Source: Pseudomonas sp. S09G 359
GTDB taxonomy: Bacteria > Pseudomonadota > Gammaproteobacteria > Pseudomonadales > Pseudomonadaceae
Direction of reading: 5' to 3'
Assembly: GCF_002843605.1 (NCBI RefSeq)
Contig: NZ_CP025263.1
Coordinates: 3,315,501-3,379,500, forward strand
Length of the DNA stretch: 64,000 bases
Program-made: the position numbers and the translations under genes
In this document: one piece after another, positions 51,332 through 61,193 of the stretch
Layout: each line of letters begins with the position of its first letter
Position numbering within the stretch: the stretch's first letter is position 1
The notes under the pieces: model-generated
Databases searched by the model: none
What the model was told of the DNA's origin: nothing
What the model saw: the letters and a program-made list of their open reading frames with translations, nothing else

Positions 51332-52734
51332 TCCTGCGCGGCGAGCGGCAGGCCGACTTCGCCTATCAGGCGGTCTATCGCTACATGATCAACCTGATCA
51401 ACGAAGTCAGCACCGATGCGCGGGTAAAGCTGCCATCCCTGCGGCAATTGGCTGGGCGCCTGAATGTGTCGATCTCGACGATCCAGTATGCCTATTCGCT
51501 GTTGGAGAAGGAGGGTAGGGTCTATTCCGTAGCGAAGTCGGGCTATTACGCCTGGCCCATGTCGACAAACCCGTCGAACTGGGCGGGTGGTGATTTGCTT
51601 GACCGGCTCTACGCTGCGGCACGCCGCCCAGGAATGGTGGTGCTCAGCGGCGACGAGCCGGCGCTGCTGGCGTCCCTGGATGCAACGTTGTTGCGACAGG
51701 AACGAGAGTTGGTGCGCCAATATCCTCGGCATCTGCAACCCTGGTCCCAGCCGTGCGGCGTGTGGGAGCTGCGGGCGATGCTGGCGGCACGCTATACCTC
51801 ATCGCCCAGGCGCTGTTGGCACGCCGACGATGTCTATATCGGCGCAGACTTGCGTGGTGTGCTTGACATCCTGACTGATGTGCTGGGCCTGAGGGGCGCC
51901 ACCGTGATTGTCGAGTCGCCCTGCGAGTGGTTGATCCTGCGCCTGTTCCAGGATGCCGGAGTGCACATCATCGAGTTGCCCTGGACAACCGAAGGGCGCC
52001 TGGACCTGGCGAGACTTGATCAACTATTACGCGATGAGCCGGTGCAACTGGTGATGTTGTCGTCGGCGGTAAGCCTGCCCTCGGGGGTGGCCATGCCTGC
52101 CAGCGACCGGCTGGGAGTCGCGCAACTGTTGGACCGACATGGCTGCTGGTTGCTGGAGAACGACACCGTTGGCGACCTGAGTTTCACCGAGCCGCAAACA
52201 GCGTTGCGGGAGTTGGTGAACCCGGAGCGGTTGATCGTATTTTCTTCGTTCGAGAAAGTCCTGGGGCCGGAAGCCCCCTATGGTTATCTGCTGTCGCGGC
52301 GCATGAGCAGTGAATTGCAGCGTCAGTTCCTGCTGCGCTCATTCCGTCTGTCGTCGATCCGCCAGCGCGCCATTGCCCGCCTGTATCAAAGTGGGCGGAT
52401 TGACCGGCACTTGCGTGCGCTGCGTCAACAACTGCAGGAGCAGGCAGCAGAAATGTGCCTGCGCCTGGACGAGCATCTGGGGGATCAGATCACCTACCGG
52501 CCGCCAGCCGCCGGGGCGACCTTCTGGCTGGGGTCCACGCGGGCCGTGGACATGCGCCAGGTGTTCCAGCAGCTGCTGGCCCGGCAGGTGGTGATGGCGC
52601 CCGGCGAACTGTTCAGCGTCAGTGGCCTGCACCACCAGCATTTGCGCATGAGCCATACATTTCATGGGCAGCCCAACCTGCATGAGGCCCTGGTGGCATT
52701 AAGCGAAGCACTGCGTCAGGCCCAGATAGGCTGA
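51328..52734 (+). CDS. MocR-family regulator (GntR HTH plus aminotransferase fold)
   Basis: 468 residues from the ATG at 51328. N-terminal GntR winged helix: VKLPSLRQLAGRLNVSISTI and QYAYSLLEKEGRVYSVAKSG. The remaining 350 residues have the type I aminotransferase fold; the PLP lysine is probably in FSSFEKVLGPEAPYGYLL, where S-x-K of the usual motif reads F-E-K. DNTVGDLSF-type Asp/Asn contacts are partly present (ENDTVGDLSF). MocR proteins sense PLP-linked amino compounds. Overlap with the preceding unknown gene suggests joint function. Confidence 0.88.
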   Translation: MILRGERQADFAYQAVYRYMINLINEVSTDARVKLPSLRQLAGRLNVSISTIQYAYSLLEKEGRVYSVAKSGYYAWPMSTNPSNWAGGDLLDRLYAAARRPGMVVLSGDEPALLASLDATLLRQERELVRQYPRHLQPWSQPCGVWELRAMLAARYTSSPRRCWHADDVYIGADLRGVLDILTDVLGLRGATVIVESPCEWLILRLFQDAGVHIIELPWTTEGRLDLARLDQLLRDEPVQLVMLSSAVSLPSGVAMPASDRLGVAQLLDRHGCWLLENDTVGDLSFTEPQTALRELVNPERLIVFSSFEKVLGPEAPYGYLLSRRMSSELQRQFLLRSFRLSSIRQRAIARLYQSGRIDRHLRALRQQLQEQAAEMCLRLDEHLGDQITYRPPAAGATFWLGSTRAVDMRQVFQQLLARQVVMAPGELFSVSGLHHQHLRMSHTFHGQPNLHEALVALSEALRQAQIG

Positions 52735-52839
52735 GTGCGTGAAGTTTCTCTTGATGCTGTAGGATCGATACCGTCGCGCAGCAGTCCAACTCTCAGTAAA
52801 CTGCCATTTTTTCCAAATCCTTCTTTTCGAGGTTTATGC

Positions 52840-54483
52840 ATGACAATCAGTCCTTTTGCGGGCAAGCCGGCGCCAGCCCAGTTGCTGGTGGATATCCCGC
52901 GACTGGTCACGGCCTATTACACCGGCCAGCCTGATGCAGCAATCTCCACCCAGCGCGTGGCCTTCGGTACTTCCGGGCATCGCGGCAGCTCGTTCGAACT
53001 GAGCTTCAACGAATGGCACGTGCTCGCCATCAGCCAGGCCATCTGCTTGTACCGTGAAGCCCAAGGCATCAATGGCCCGCTGTTCGTAGGCCTGGACACC
53101 CACGCACTGTCGACGCCCGCCGGTGCCAGCGCGCTGGAAGTGCTGGCCGCCAACGGCGTGCACGTGATGCTGGCCGAAGGCGATGAGTACACGCCAACCC
53201 CGGCGATTTCCCACGCCATCATCTGCTACAACCGTGGCCGTACCAGCGGCCTGGCTGACGGTATTGTTATTACCCCGTCCCACAACCCGCCGCAAAGCGG
53301 GGGCTACAAGTACAACCCGCCCAATGGTGGCCCGGCCGATACCCATGTGACCAAGTGGATCGAAGCCAAAGCCAACGAGCTGCTGGCCAATAAACTGGCC
53401 GGGGTCAAGCGGATTTCCCACGCCCAGGCGCTCAAGGCCGACACGACTCATCGTCACGATTACCTCAACAGCTACGTGGCCGACCTGATCAACGTCATCG
53501 ACATGGATGCTATCCGTAGCGCCGACCTGCGCCTGGGCGTAGACCCGTTGGGCGGAGCAGGGGTGCGCTACTGGTCGGCCATTGCCGAGCACTACCGCCT
53601 GAACCTGGAGGTTGTGAACACTGAAGTCGACTCCACGTTCCGCTTCATGAGCGTCGACTGGGATGGCCAGATCCGTATGGACCCGTCCTCCAGCTACGCC
53701 ATGCAAAGCCTTATCGGCCTCAAGGAGCGCTTTGACGTCGCGTTCGCCTGCGACCCGGACCACGACCGCCACGGCATCGTTACCCCGTCCGGCGGCCTGT
53801 TGGCGCCGAACAATTACCTGGCGGTGTCCATCGACTACCTGTTCCAGAACCGTCCTGACTGGCGCGCCGACGCGGCCGTGGGCAAGACCGTGGTCAGCAG
53901 CGGCCTGATCGATCGCGTGGCCGCACGCATGGGTCGCCGCTTGTATGAGGTGCCGGTGGGCTTCAAGTGGTTCGCCGATGGCTTGTTCGAAGGCTCGCTG
54001 GGCTTTGGCGGTGAAGAAAGCGCTGGCGCCTCGTTCCTGCGCAAGGATGGCACTGTATGGAGCACCGATAAGGACGGCCTGATCCCGGCCTTGCTGGCGG
54101 CAGAAATGACCTCGCGCAAAGGCCAGGACCCCAGCCAGATCTACCGTGGGCTGACCGACGCGCTGGGCGAGCCCTTCGCCATTCGTGTCGATGCCAAGGC
54201 CACCCCGGCGCAAAAAGCCTTGCTGGGCAAGCTGTCGCCACAGCAGGTGACCTCCACCGAACTGGCCGGCGAAAGCATCCAGCAGATCCTCAGCCACGCG
54301 CCTGGCAACAACCAGGCGATTGGCGGCTTGAAAGTGATGACCGAAAACGGCTGGTTCGCCGCACGGCCATCGGGCACCGAGGACATCTACAAGATCTACG
54401 CCGAAAGTTTTATTGGCGAAGATCACCTCAAGCAGCTGGTGGAAGAGGCACAGGTGCTGGTAGACGGCGCCATTTCGGAATAA
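52840..54483 (+). CDS. pgm: phosphoglucomutase
   Basis: 547 residues from the ATG at 52840. The phosphoserine loop [12 protein letters not shown] has Ser147, the metal loop is DPDHDRHG, the sugar-binding motif GFGGEESAG, and the phosphate-binding C-terminal loop [10 protein letters not shown]. It is the alpha-D-glucose-1-phosphate/glucose-6-phosphate mutase of the long bacterial type. A strong bidirectional hairpin follows. Chromosomal housekeeping gene. Confidence 0.96.
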   Translation: MTISPFAGKPAPAQLLVDIPRLVTAYYTGQPDAAISTQRVAFGTSGHRGSSFELSFNEWHVLAISQAICLYREAQGINGPLFVGLDTHALSTPAGASALEVLAANGVHVMLAEGDEYTPTPAISHAIICYNRGRTSGLADGIVITPSHNPPQSGGYKYNPPNGGPADTHVTKWIEAKANELLANKLAGVKRISHAQALKADTTHRHDYLNSYVADLINVIDMDAIRSADLRLGVDPLGGAGVRYWSAIAEHYRLNLEVVNTEVDSTFRFMSVDWDGQIRMDPSSSYAMQSLIGLKERFDVAFACDPDHDRHGIVTPSGGLLAPNNYLAVSIDYLFQNRPDWRADAAVGKTVVSSGLIDRVAARMGRRLYEVPVGFKWFADGLFEGSLGFGGEESAGASFLRKDGTVWSTDKDGLIPALLAAEMTSRKGQDPSQIYRGLTDALGEPFAIRVDAKATPAQKALLGKLSPQQVTSTELAGESIQQILSHAPGNNQAIGGLKVMTENGWFAARPSGTEDIYKIYAESFIGEDHLKQLVEEAQVLVDGAISE

Positions 54484-54504
54484 CTGACACCCTGATGTAA
54501 AAAT

Positions 54505-54529
54505 GTGGGAGGGGACAAGCCCCTCCCAC
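54505..54529. terminator. bidirectional terminator hairpin between pgm and pirin
   Basis: GTGGGAGGGG and CCCCTCCCAC are perfect 10-bp arms around ACAAG. Nearly the same hairpin is found at 57933-57957, a repeated Pseudomonas element. Confidence 0.75.
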
Positions 54530-54553
54530 AGTTGTTATTGGTCAGGGTTGAGA

Positions 54554-55249
54554 TCAAGCCAGATCGACCAACACAATCTCACTGTCTTCAATCGCGGTAA
54601 CCCGCAATACCTGCTCATCCTCCACCGCAACCCCGTCTCGAGCCTGCGCACGCAAGCCATTGACTTCAATCACGCCCGTGGCCGGTACCAGATACGCCCG
54701 GCGCCCGCTGTCCAGCCGGTATTCGGCACTTTCCCCGGCTTTCAGGTTGGCCGCCACCAGGCGTGCATCGGCGCGAATACGCAGGCTTTCACTGTCACCG
54801 GCCTTGCCGCTGGCCAGGGTTACAAAACCTTCGCGGTCGCCCTGTGGAAATGGCTTGGCACCCCAGGACGGCGGCAGCCCGGCTTCATTCGGGATAATCC
54901 AGATCTGGAAAATCTTGGTCGGCGTGGCCTCCAGGTTGTATTCGCTATGGGCGATCCCGGTGCCAGCACTCATCACTTGTACATCGCCGGCCTCGGTGCG
55001 GCCTTTGTTGCCCAGGTTGTCGGCATGGCTGATGGCGCCCTCACGCACATAGGTGATGATTTCCATGTCGCGGTGCGAGTGCTGCGGGAAGCCGGTGCCA
55101 GGGGCGATGATGTCGTCGTTCCACACCCGCAGGTTGCCCCAGTGCATGCGCTTGGGGTCGTGGTACTCGGCAAATGAAAAGTGGTGATGGGCGTCAAGCC
55201 AGCCATGGTGGGCGCCGCCCAAAGAGTTGAAAGGTCGAAGTTCAAGCAT
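54554..55249 (-). CDS. pirin-family protein (YhhW-like)
   Basis: 231 residues from the ATG at 55249 (MLELRPFNSLGGAHHGWLDA). The N-terminal cupin carries the metal ligands in GTGFPQHSHRDMEIITYV and further Glu in GIAHSEYN. The C-terminal cupin is degenerate. This is the bicupin YhhW/quercetinase-like type found in most pseudomonads; physiological substrate is unclear. It converges with pgm and is divergent from the helicase gene. Confidence 0.92.
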   Translation of the reverse strand: MLELRPFNSLGGAHHGWLDAHHHFSFAEYHDPKRMHWGNLRVWNDDIIAPGTGFPQHSHRDMEIITYVREGAISHADNLGNKGRTEAGDVQVMSAGTGIAHSEYNLEATPTKIFQIWIIPNEAGLPPSWGAKPFPQGDREGFVTLASGKAGDSESLRIRADARLVAANLKAGESAEYRLDSGRRAYLVPATGVIEVNGLRAQARDGVAVEDEQVLRVTAIEDSEIVLVDLA

Positions 55250-55467
55250 GATTGCCTCCTGTTGATGCACCTATCATCCAATAGCCCATGATCGATAAAA
55301 AGCGTAAAAAGTGCCTAATTCCTATCGACCGATTAGATTGGTTACTGGCGTTTTGACTTTCACTTCATCGCCTAACTGCATGACAGCAAAGCAATTGGCT
55401 GGAACTGAACGTCGATTCCGGCGACCATGGCGCACTTGTTGAAACCCAGCTCATCGCAGGAGTCCGC

Positions 55468-57915
55468 GTGCCGCAACAAAAGCCAGATTTGCCTCCCGAA
55501 CTGCGCCCCCTGGCAGACATGCCGCTATTCAAGCGCCTTGCCGCGCGCCTGTTCGGCCACGGCCTGACGCGCCTGCGCGCCCAGCACCGGTTTTCCTGGT
55601 TGCATGGGCAAGCCGACGGTTTTCGCAGTGGCCATGAGGCTGGTGTTGAATACGGTTACCGTGAAGGCAAGGCAGACGGCATCGAAGAAGGCCGGCAGGT
55701 CTTGCTGATTCGCGACTTTCGCCCGGATGAGCACCGTGCGCCTGGCGTGGATGACAGCCTGTTCGATGATTGGCGCCTGCCGCTGAGCGCCGATATCAAG
55801 AAGCGCATCAAGGCCGATGTGGCCCGCCTGCTGCCGGCACAGGCCCAGCCCAGCGCAGCACAATGGAAGATGATCTTCAGCGATACACCTTCGACGTCGG
55901 TGATCGCCGGCGCCGGTGCGGGCAAGTCCACCTCGCTGGTACTGCGTATCTTGCTGCTCACCCATTACCTCGGCTTTGAACTGAGCTCGATGACGGTGGT
56001 GACCTTTACCCGTGAGTCGCGCAAAGACTTCGTCAACAAGCTCATGGAAATTCTCAGCCTGTGGGGCCAACCCCTTGGTCTCAAAGAGGCTCAGGCGGTG
56101 GTGCGTACCTTTCACTCACGTATCCTGCCGATGGTGCGCAGCTTGCCGGGTTTTGAGCGCCTGCAAGCCTTCGAGAACCTCAGCAGCGGCGTTGAAGAAG
56201 CCGACAGCAATCCGTTTGACCTGCGCATCAGCGACGCCCAGCGCCAGCAGATGAACGCCTGTTATCACCGGTTGCATGGCCAGCATGCGCGTTTTCGCGA
56301 GCTGATCACCCCGCTGGCCCGCCAGGGCCTGCAACTCCGGGAGCTGGAGCGCGACCACCCGGACGTGCAGAAGCGCGTAGCGGTGACCGAACTGGCCGCC
56401 AAACGTGATGAAGAACTGTGCGATGTGATCGAAGACCTGTGGTTTCGCGCCGGCGCCTGGCCGATCAAAGGCATTGAGCCAAGCCGCGAAACCTTCGAGA
56501 TCAATGGCGCGCAGTTTCATTGCCACGGCTACATCCCTGAGCTGGACGCGTGGGTGGTGCTGGGCTTCGATGCGCGGGAAAACCCTCAGGTCAGCCGCCC
56601 CAATGCAAAACTGTCGGTGCGCGCAGAGTGGGCGGTAAAGCGCACACTGTTTCAAGCTTTCTGTCGTAAGCCATTGATATGGTTAGATAGTTACGACTCA
56701 TCAAGACGTCTTTTAAGCAGCCTGGCCGGTGATGCCAGCGCCGGTCCCGGCTTTGATTACAAGGTCAAGGGCGAACTGGCGTCGGCGCCGCTGCTGGACA
56801 GTTTCGTCGCCGCAGCCGGCTTTATCGAAAACCTCGGGCTCGACGTGCCAACCGCCGTTGGCCAGATGAGTTTCGCCAAGGACGACCCGGACCGTTTCTT
56901 CTTTGAAGCCCTGAGCATCTTCTGGAAAGCCCTGGAAGACCATCTGCTCGACCAATCCCCGCCGATCATGACCTACAACCGGATGTTCTCGTTGTTTGGC
57001 GAAAACACCCCGGAGAACCTCAAGCTGCTCAGTGACCCGCTGCTGCGGCCGATGTCACACCTGATGATCGATGAGTTCCAGGACGTTTCGCCGCAGATTG
57101 TCTCGTGGCTGCGTGCCAGCCTGCGCGAAATCCGTAGTCGCGGCCCGGCGATGCACGTGGGCCGTGGCGCGCAACGCTCCTCGCTGCTGTGCGTGGGGGA
57201 TGACTGGCAGTCTATCTACGGCTGGCGCGGCAGTTCGCCCAAGTACTTTATGGAGTTCAACCAGGAGTTTCCTTCGCCGAGCACCACACGCGTGATGCTC
57301 GGTGAGAACTACCGTAGTCACCAGCACGTCATCGATGCGGCCGAGCATATCGTGCGCGCCGCCCCGGCTATCCCTGGCAAAAAGGCCAAGGCCAGTGGCA
57401 TTCCCAAGGCGCTGGTGCCGGTGGTGGTGCAAGAGCGAGATGATGCCGCGCTGGGCCGGCAATTGCTGGAGCACTATCAGAAGGGTGACTCGGTGTTGAT
57501 GCTGTATCGAAAAAGTAGCGATAAGCTATTGATTCAAGAGCATATTCAGTCTGTAGTTAATGTAGATTCTAGCTTGCCGCCTCAAGCGCGTCGCCTGAAG
57601 CAACTGACTTATCACAGCGCCAAAGGCCTGCAAGCGGATGCAGTGTTTCTGCTTGGGGATTGCCAACACATGACCAGCTCGCCCTACAAGAACCAGGTCT
57701 ATCGCATGGCGGGCCTGGGCAAGGACGGCGACAGCGAGCCTTATGACAGCGCGCAAAAGGACGAAGTGTTGCGCCTGGCCTATGTCGGAATTACCCGGGC
57801 GGTCAGCCATTGCTATTGGTATGTGGAGAAGCCCGAAGGCCAGGCGGTGAATGTGCCGAAGGCGTCGGAGCGGGTGGATGGCAAAAAAGCGTTCTTCGAC
57901 GACCGGCGTACTTGA
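55468..57915 (+). CDS. UvrD/Rep-type superfamily I helicase (helicase IV-like)
   Basis: 815 residues, GTG start. Walker A is GAGAGKSTS near residue 148, motif Ia TVVTFTRESRKDF, Walker B MIDEFQDVS near 532, motif III GDDWQSIYGWRGSS, motif IV GENYRSHQHV, motif V TYHSAKGLQADAVFLLG and motif VI LAYVGITRA. It is a DNA helicase of the HelD/UvrD group. Two short AT-rich patches interrupt the GC-rich gene (around 56640-56710 and 57500-57590), possibly from recombination. The first 130 residues, helical with no known domain, are unusual. Confidence 0.93.
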   Translation: MPQQKPDLPPELRPLADMPLFKRLAARLFGHGLTRLRAQHRFSWLHGQADGFRSGHEAGVEYGYREGKADGIEEGRQVLLIRDFRPDEHRAPGVDDSLFDDWRLPLSADIKKRIKADVARLLPAQAQPSAAQWKMIFSDTPSTSVIAGAGAGKSTSLVLRILLLTHYLGFELSSMTVVTFTRESRKDFVNKLMEILSLWGQPLGLKEAQAVVRTFHSRILPMVRSLPGFERLQAFENLSSGVEEADSNPFDLRISDAQRQQMNACYHRLHGQHARFRELITPLARQGLQLRELERDHPDVQKRVAVTELAAKRDEELCDVIEDLWFRAGAWPIKGIEPSRETFEINGAQFHCHGYIPELDAWVVLGFDARENPQVSRPNAKLSVRAEWAVKRTLFQAFCRKPLIWLDSYDSSRRLLSSLAGDASAGPGFDYKVKGELASAPLLDSFVAAAGFIENLGLDVPTAVGQMSFAKDDPDRFFFEALSIFWKALEDHLLDQSPPIMTYNRMFSLFGENTPENLKLLSDPLLRPMSHLMIDEFQDVSPQIVSWLRASLREIRSRGPAMHVGRGAQRSSLLCVGDDWQSIYGWRGSSPKYFMEFNQEFPSPSTTRVMLGENYRSHQHVIDAAEHIVRAAPAIPGKKAKASGIPKALVPVVVQERDDAALGRQLLEHYQKGDSVLMLYRKSSDKLLIQEHIQSVVNVDSSLPPQARRLKQLTYHSAKGLQADAVFLLGDCQHMTSSPYKNQVYRMAGLGKDGDSEPYDSAQKDEVLRLAYVGITRAVSHCYWYVEKPEGQAVNVPKASERVDGKKAFFDDRRT

Positions 57916-57932
57916 AGGTTACTGAAACCAAT

Positions 57933-57957
57933 GTGGGAGGGGGCTTGCCCCTCCCAC
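57933..57957. terminator. bidirectional terminator hairpin after the helicase gene
   Basis: GTGGGAGGGG and CCCCTCCCAC around GCTTG, followed by TTTG; same family as 54505-54529. Lies between convergent genes. Confidence 0.75.
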
Positions 57958-57969
57958 TTTGAATCGTGC

Positions 57970-58242
57970 TCAAGCCCGCAACGATAGCGGCGGCACAAAG
58001 CATTCCAACTCATCCTCCACCGCCTCGATAATACGTTCCACATCAGCGGCGTTCATCACCGTGGCGCACGGGATGCCGGCGATCGCGATCAGGGTTTCAC
58101 CGCTGGCGCGGTCGAACAGGCGGGCGACCATACTGCCCGGCGCATCCATGCTGCCCTCAAAACCCATCGGATGAAAATGCCAGCGCATCAGCTGGCAGGC
58201 GTTGGGGAACGTCACTTTGTTCATCTTGCCCACCTTGTTCAT
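57970..58242 (-). CDS. DUF1652-like small protein
   Basis: 90 residues from the ATG at 58242, with AAGGA 9 bases upstream. FPNACQLMRWHFHPMGFEGS and ETLIAIAGIPCATVMNAADV resemble DUF1652, a small Pseudomonas family of unknown function. No catalytic or membrane features. A start six codons later is possible but lacks a ribosome site. Confidence 0.78.
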   Translation of the reverse strand: MNKVGKMNKVTFPNACQLMRWHFHPMGFEGSMDAPGSMVARLFDRASGETLIAIAGIPCATVMNAADVERIIEAVEDELECFVPPLSLRA

Positions 58243-58499
58243 TGAGCGCTTCCTTTAGCTCGCGGCAGGGGGCCATGACCGTCACTGGTCGTGGCGTCGG
58301 AGCACTAAAAATAGCATTCGTTCGCAGCCCCGAGCGCACTTTTTTCGCTCCGTTCGGCAGTTGTTTTTGATTAACTTGATGCAGGTCATGTCCTCGGAAA
58401 AAACCAGGCAAAAGGCCATTAGTCCGAACCGCCAATCTGTGATTGAACGTGCCGATAAAATTCGGCAATCTCCAAGGTTTACCCGCCGCAGAGCCGTCC

Positions 58500-59309
58500 A
58501 TGCCCGACATCGCCCCAGACGATGATTGCCAGCACACCCAAGCCACGGGCGACCTGGTGTTGCGCCACCACCTGTGTTGGCGTCATCGCGACCTCGAAGG
58601 GGTGATGTCCTACTACCACCCGGACATCCAGTACCACGATTTCTTCCAGAACCGTGTCATCGACTACGCCGAGTTGCGTGCGTACCTGCAAGCCAGCATG
58701 CCCCGTGAGGCCGACGAGGCGATTGAACACACCGACCGTATCCGCGCCGATGGCGACACGGCGTTTATCCAGTACCGCATCACCTTGCGGGGGAGCCAGG
58801 GCCTGGTGTCGTTTCGCACCAGCGAGGCCATCACTGTGCGTGACGGGCTGATCTGGCGGGTCAATGAATACGCGTCCCTGGTGCATGAACGGCCCGCCCA
58901 GGCATCGCGGCCCACGGTCAGCCGACTCGGCCTGTCGCCCCAGCAACTGGGGCATATGGCCAATGACCTGCAGCAGTATTTCGAACTCAAGCAACCCTAC
59001 CTGGACCCGGAGCTGGACCTGCAACGGGTTTCCAGGGAATGTGGCTACAGCCGTAATCAGATTTCCTACTTGCTCAACCAGGTGCTGGGGCAAAGCTTCT
59101 ATCGCTACGTCAACCACGCACGGCTCCAGCATTTGCTCGCGGCGCTGGACAGCGCCGTGCCGCCGATAAAGGTCGACGACCTGGCCTTCGCCGCCGGTTT
59201 CAACTCGTTGTCGGCGTTCTACAGTGCGTTCCGCCAGCATACGGGCCAATCGCCCAAGGCCTACGTTAAACAAATTTCCCTGCGTGCACGCGCGCAAGAC
59301 AGCCCCTGA
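58500..59309 (+). CDS. SnoaL/NTF2-AraC fusion regulator
   Basis: 269 residues from the ATG at 58500. Residues about 15-135 form a SnoaL-like NTF2 domain (LRHHLCWRHRDLEGVMSYYH and YRITLRGSQGLVSFRTSEAI). Residues 165-265 are an AraC-type HTH pair (LDLQRVSRECGYSRNQISYL, AFAAGFNSLSAFYSAFRQHT). An NTF2 pocket fused to an AraC reader suggests sensing of a small hydrophobic or polyamine-related ligand. It precedes an FAD amine oxidase, cupin and polyamine-binding protein, which it probably controls. Confidence 0.9.
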   Translation: MPDIAPDDDCQHTQATGDLVLRHHLCWRHRDLEGVMSYYHPDIQYHDFFQNRVIDYAELRAYLQASMPREADEAIEHTDRIRADGDTAFIQYRITLRGSQGLVSFRTSEAITVRDGLIWRVNEYASLVHERPAQASRPTVSRLGLSPQQLGHMANDLQQYFELKQPYLDPELDLQRVSRECGYSRNQISYLLNQVLGQSFYRYVNHARLQHLLAALDSAVPPIKVDDLAFAAGFNSLSAFYSAFRQHTGQSPKAYVKQISLRARAQDSP

Positions 59310-59358
59310 CACTGCGCTCTAGGATCCCCCCTATCGCAACGTGGTAGGGGAGCTTGGC

Positions 59359-60765
59359 ATGCCAGCATGGCGCAATATCAGTTTATGGATGGACCAGTTG
59401 GACGACCCGCTGCAGGCACGGCCGTCGCTGGCCCATGACCTGGACGTCAACGTCGCCATTATCGGCGCCGGCTACACCGGCCTGTGGACCGCCTATTACC
59501 TGAAACGCCAGGCGCCTGAGCTGAACATCGTGATCATCGAGGCGCAAACCGCAGGTTTCGGTGCCTCTGGCCGCAACGGCGGCTGGCTGATGGGCAACCT
59601 GCTCGGTGAAGACCGCCTGCTGGCCGGCCTGGCGCCCGAACAACGCCGCGCGTCCTACGACCTGCTGCACGCTATCCCTGACGAAGTGGCCGAGGTGCTG
59701 GCCCGTGAAGGCATCGACTGCGACTACCGCAAAGGCGGCGCGCTGTACTGTGCCGCGCGCTACCCCGAGCAGGAAGGCAGCCTGCGCCGCTACCTGGACA
59801 AACTCCATGCCCAGGGCCTCACCGAGGCCGACTACCGTTGGCTGAGCCCGCAGCAATTGGCTGAACAGATCCGCATCGCCAAGCCCTATGGCGGTATCTA
59901 TGCACCCCATGTTGCCACGATCAATCCGGCCAAGCTGGTACGTGGCCTGGCGCGGGTGGTGGAAAGCATGGGCGTGACGATTTATGAAAACAGCCCGGTC
60001 ACCCATTGGCAGTCCGGCAGCCTGCGCACCGCCCATGCCGGCGTGCGTGCCGCGTGGGTGGTGCCCGCAGTGGAGGGCTATGCGAATACCTTGCCGCCGT
60101 TGGGCCGGTTTCAACTGCCGGTGCAAAGCCTGATTGTCGCCACCGAGCCATTGCCGGCCAGTACCTGGGATGAAATTGGCCTGAGCCACGGCCAGGCCTT
60201 TGGCGAGAGCAGCCGCCAAGTCACCTACGGCCAACGCTCGGCGGATAACCGCCTGGTATTCGGTGCCCGGGGTGGCTATCAGTTCGCCGGCAAGCTGCGG
60301 CATAACTTTGATTTGACCGACAGCGAGGTGGAACTGCGTCGCTACCTGTTCGGTGAACTCTTCCCACAGCTTAAGAACGTGCGGATTACCCATTCCTGGG
60401 GCGGCAACCTCGGCATGTCGCGTAATTTCCGACCGCACATGCTCTGCGATAACAACACCGGCGTCGCCTTGTCCGGCGGCTATGGCGGGGAGGGCGTGGG
60501 TGCCACCAACCTGGGCGGCCGGACCCTGGCCGACCTGATCCTGGGCCGCGATACACCGTTGACCCGACAACCCTGGGTCATCCGCGAGCGCGGCCTGGAC
60601 GCGCTCAAGGCCTGGGAGCCCGAGCCCTGCCGCTGGCTGGGTTACAACGCGATCATCCGCAGTTTTGTCCATGAAGACCAAGTGCTGGCCAACCCCAATA
60701 GCGCGCCGTGGCGCCGCAAGCTGGCGACTGGCGTGGCGGGGTTCATGGAAGGGTTCATGCAGTAA
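59359..60765 (+). CDS. FAD-dependent amine oxidase (PuuB-like)
   Basis: 468 residues from the ATG at 59359, with AGGGGAG upstream. The FAD motif is VAIIGAGYTGLWTAYYLKR; the DAO-type covalent-flavin or glycine-rich segment AGFGASGRNGGWLMGNLL follows; the C-terminal signature is LSGGYGGEGVGATNLGGRTL. The type resembles gamma-glutamylputrescine oxidase and related aminotransfer oxidases. Followed by a cupin and a polyamine-binding protein, consistent with polyamine or related amine use. Confidence 0.9.
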   Translation: MPAWRNISLWMDQLDDPLQARPSLAHDLDVNVAIIGAGYTGLWTAYYLKRQAPELNIVIIEAQTAGFGASGRNGGWLMGNLLGEDRLLAGLAPEQRRASYDLLHAIPDEVAEVLAREGIDCDYRKGGALYCAARYPEQEGSLRRYLDKLHAQGLTEADYRWLSPQQLAEQIRIAKPYGGIYAPHVATINPAKLVRGLARVVESMGVTIYENSPVTHWQSGSLRTAHAGVRAAWVVPAVEGYANTLPPLGRFQLPVQSLIVATEPLPASTWDEIGLSHGQAFGESSRQVTYGQRSADNRLVFGARGGYQFAGKLRHNFDLTDSEVELRRYLFGELFPQLKNVRITHSWGGNLGMSRNFRPHMLCDNNTGVALSGGYGGEGVGATNLGGRTLADLILGRDTPLTRQPWVIRERGLDALKAWEPEPCRWLGYNAIIRSFVHEDQVLANPNSAPWRRKLATGVAGFMEGFMQ

Positions 60766-60791
60766 GTCGTTTCACTCACACGGGAAAACCC

Positions 60792-61133
60792 ATGAGCATC
60801 ACTCAATTCAAAGACACCCTGAACGCCCACCTGCCGGACTCATCGCCGGTGGCCGTGCCCTTGGGCGAGCCAGTCGCCGTGGCCTCGACCCTGAGCGTGG
60901 AGCGTAATGACGGCGTCGAAACCGGCATCTGGGAATGCACCCCGGGCCGCTGGCGTCGGCAGATCAAATCCCAGGAGTTTTGCCACTTTATCCAGGGCCG
61001 CTGCACCTTCACCCCCGACAGCGGTGAAATCGTTCACATAGAAGCCGGCGATGCACTGATGTTGCCGGCCAATAGCACCGGTATCTGGGATATCCAGGAA
61101 ACCGTGCGCAAGACCTACGTATTGATTCTGTAA
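60792..61133 (+). CDS. small cupin protein
   Basis: 113 residues. The single cupin domain reads GIWECTPGRWRRQIKSQEFC, then HFIQGRCTFTPDSGE and AGDALMLPANSTGIWDI, with His and Glu metal-site candidates incomplete. Such proteins often accompany PuuB-like amine oxidases in Pseudomonas. The start lies 26 bases after the oxidase stop, so both genes share a transcript. Confidence 0.85.
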   Translation: MSITQFKDTLNAHLPDSSPVAVPLGEPVAVASTLSVERNDGVETGIWECTPGRWRRQIKSQEFCHFIQGRCTFTPDSGEIVHIEAGDALMLPANSTGIWDIQETVRKTYVLIL

Positions 61134-61193
61134 CGCTTTGATCCTTGATCGCCTGCCATAAAAACAGCCCTATAACCGCCAGGAAATCGAACC

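Noticed and set aside
52834..54426. Long antisense open frame over pgm
   Set aside because: A GC-bias shadow of phosphoglucomutase.
59383..60681. Long antisense open frame over the FAD amine oxidase
   Set aside because: A GC-bias shadow; the plus strand carries the FAD motifs.
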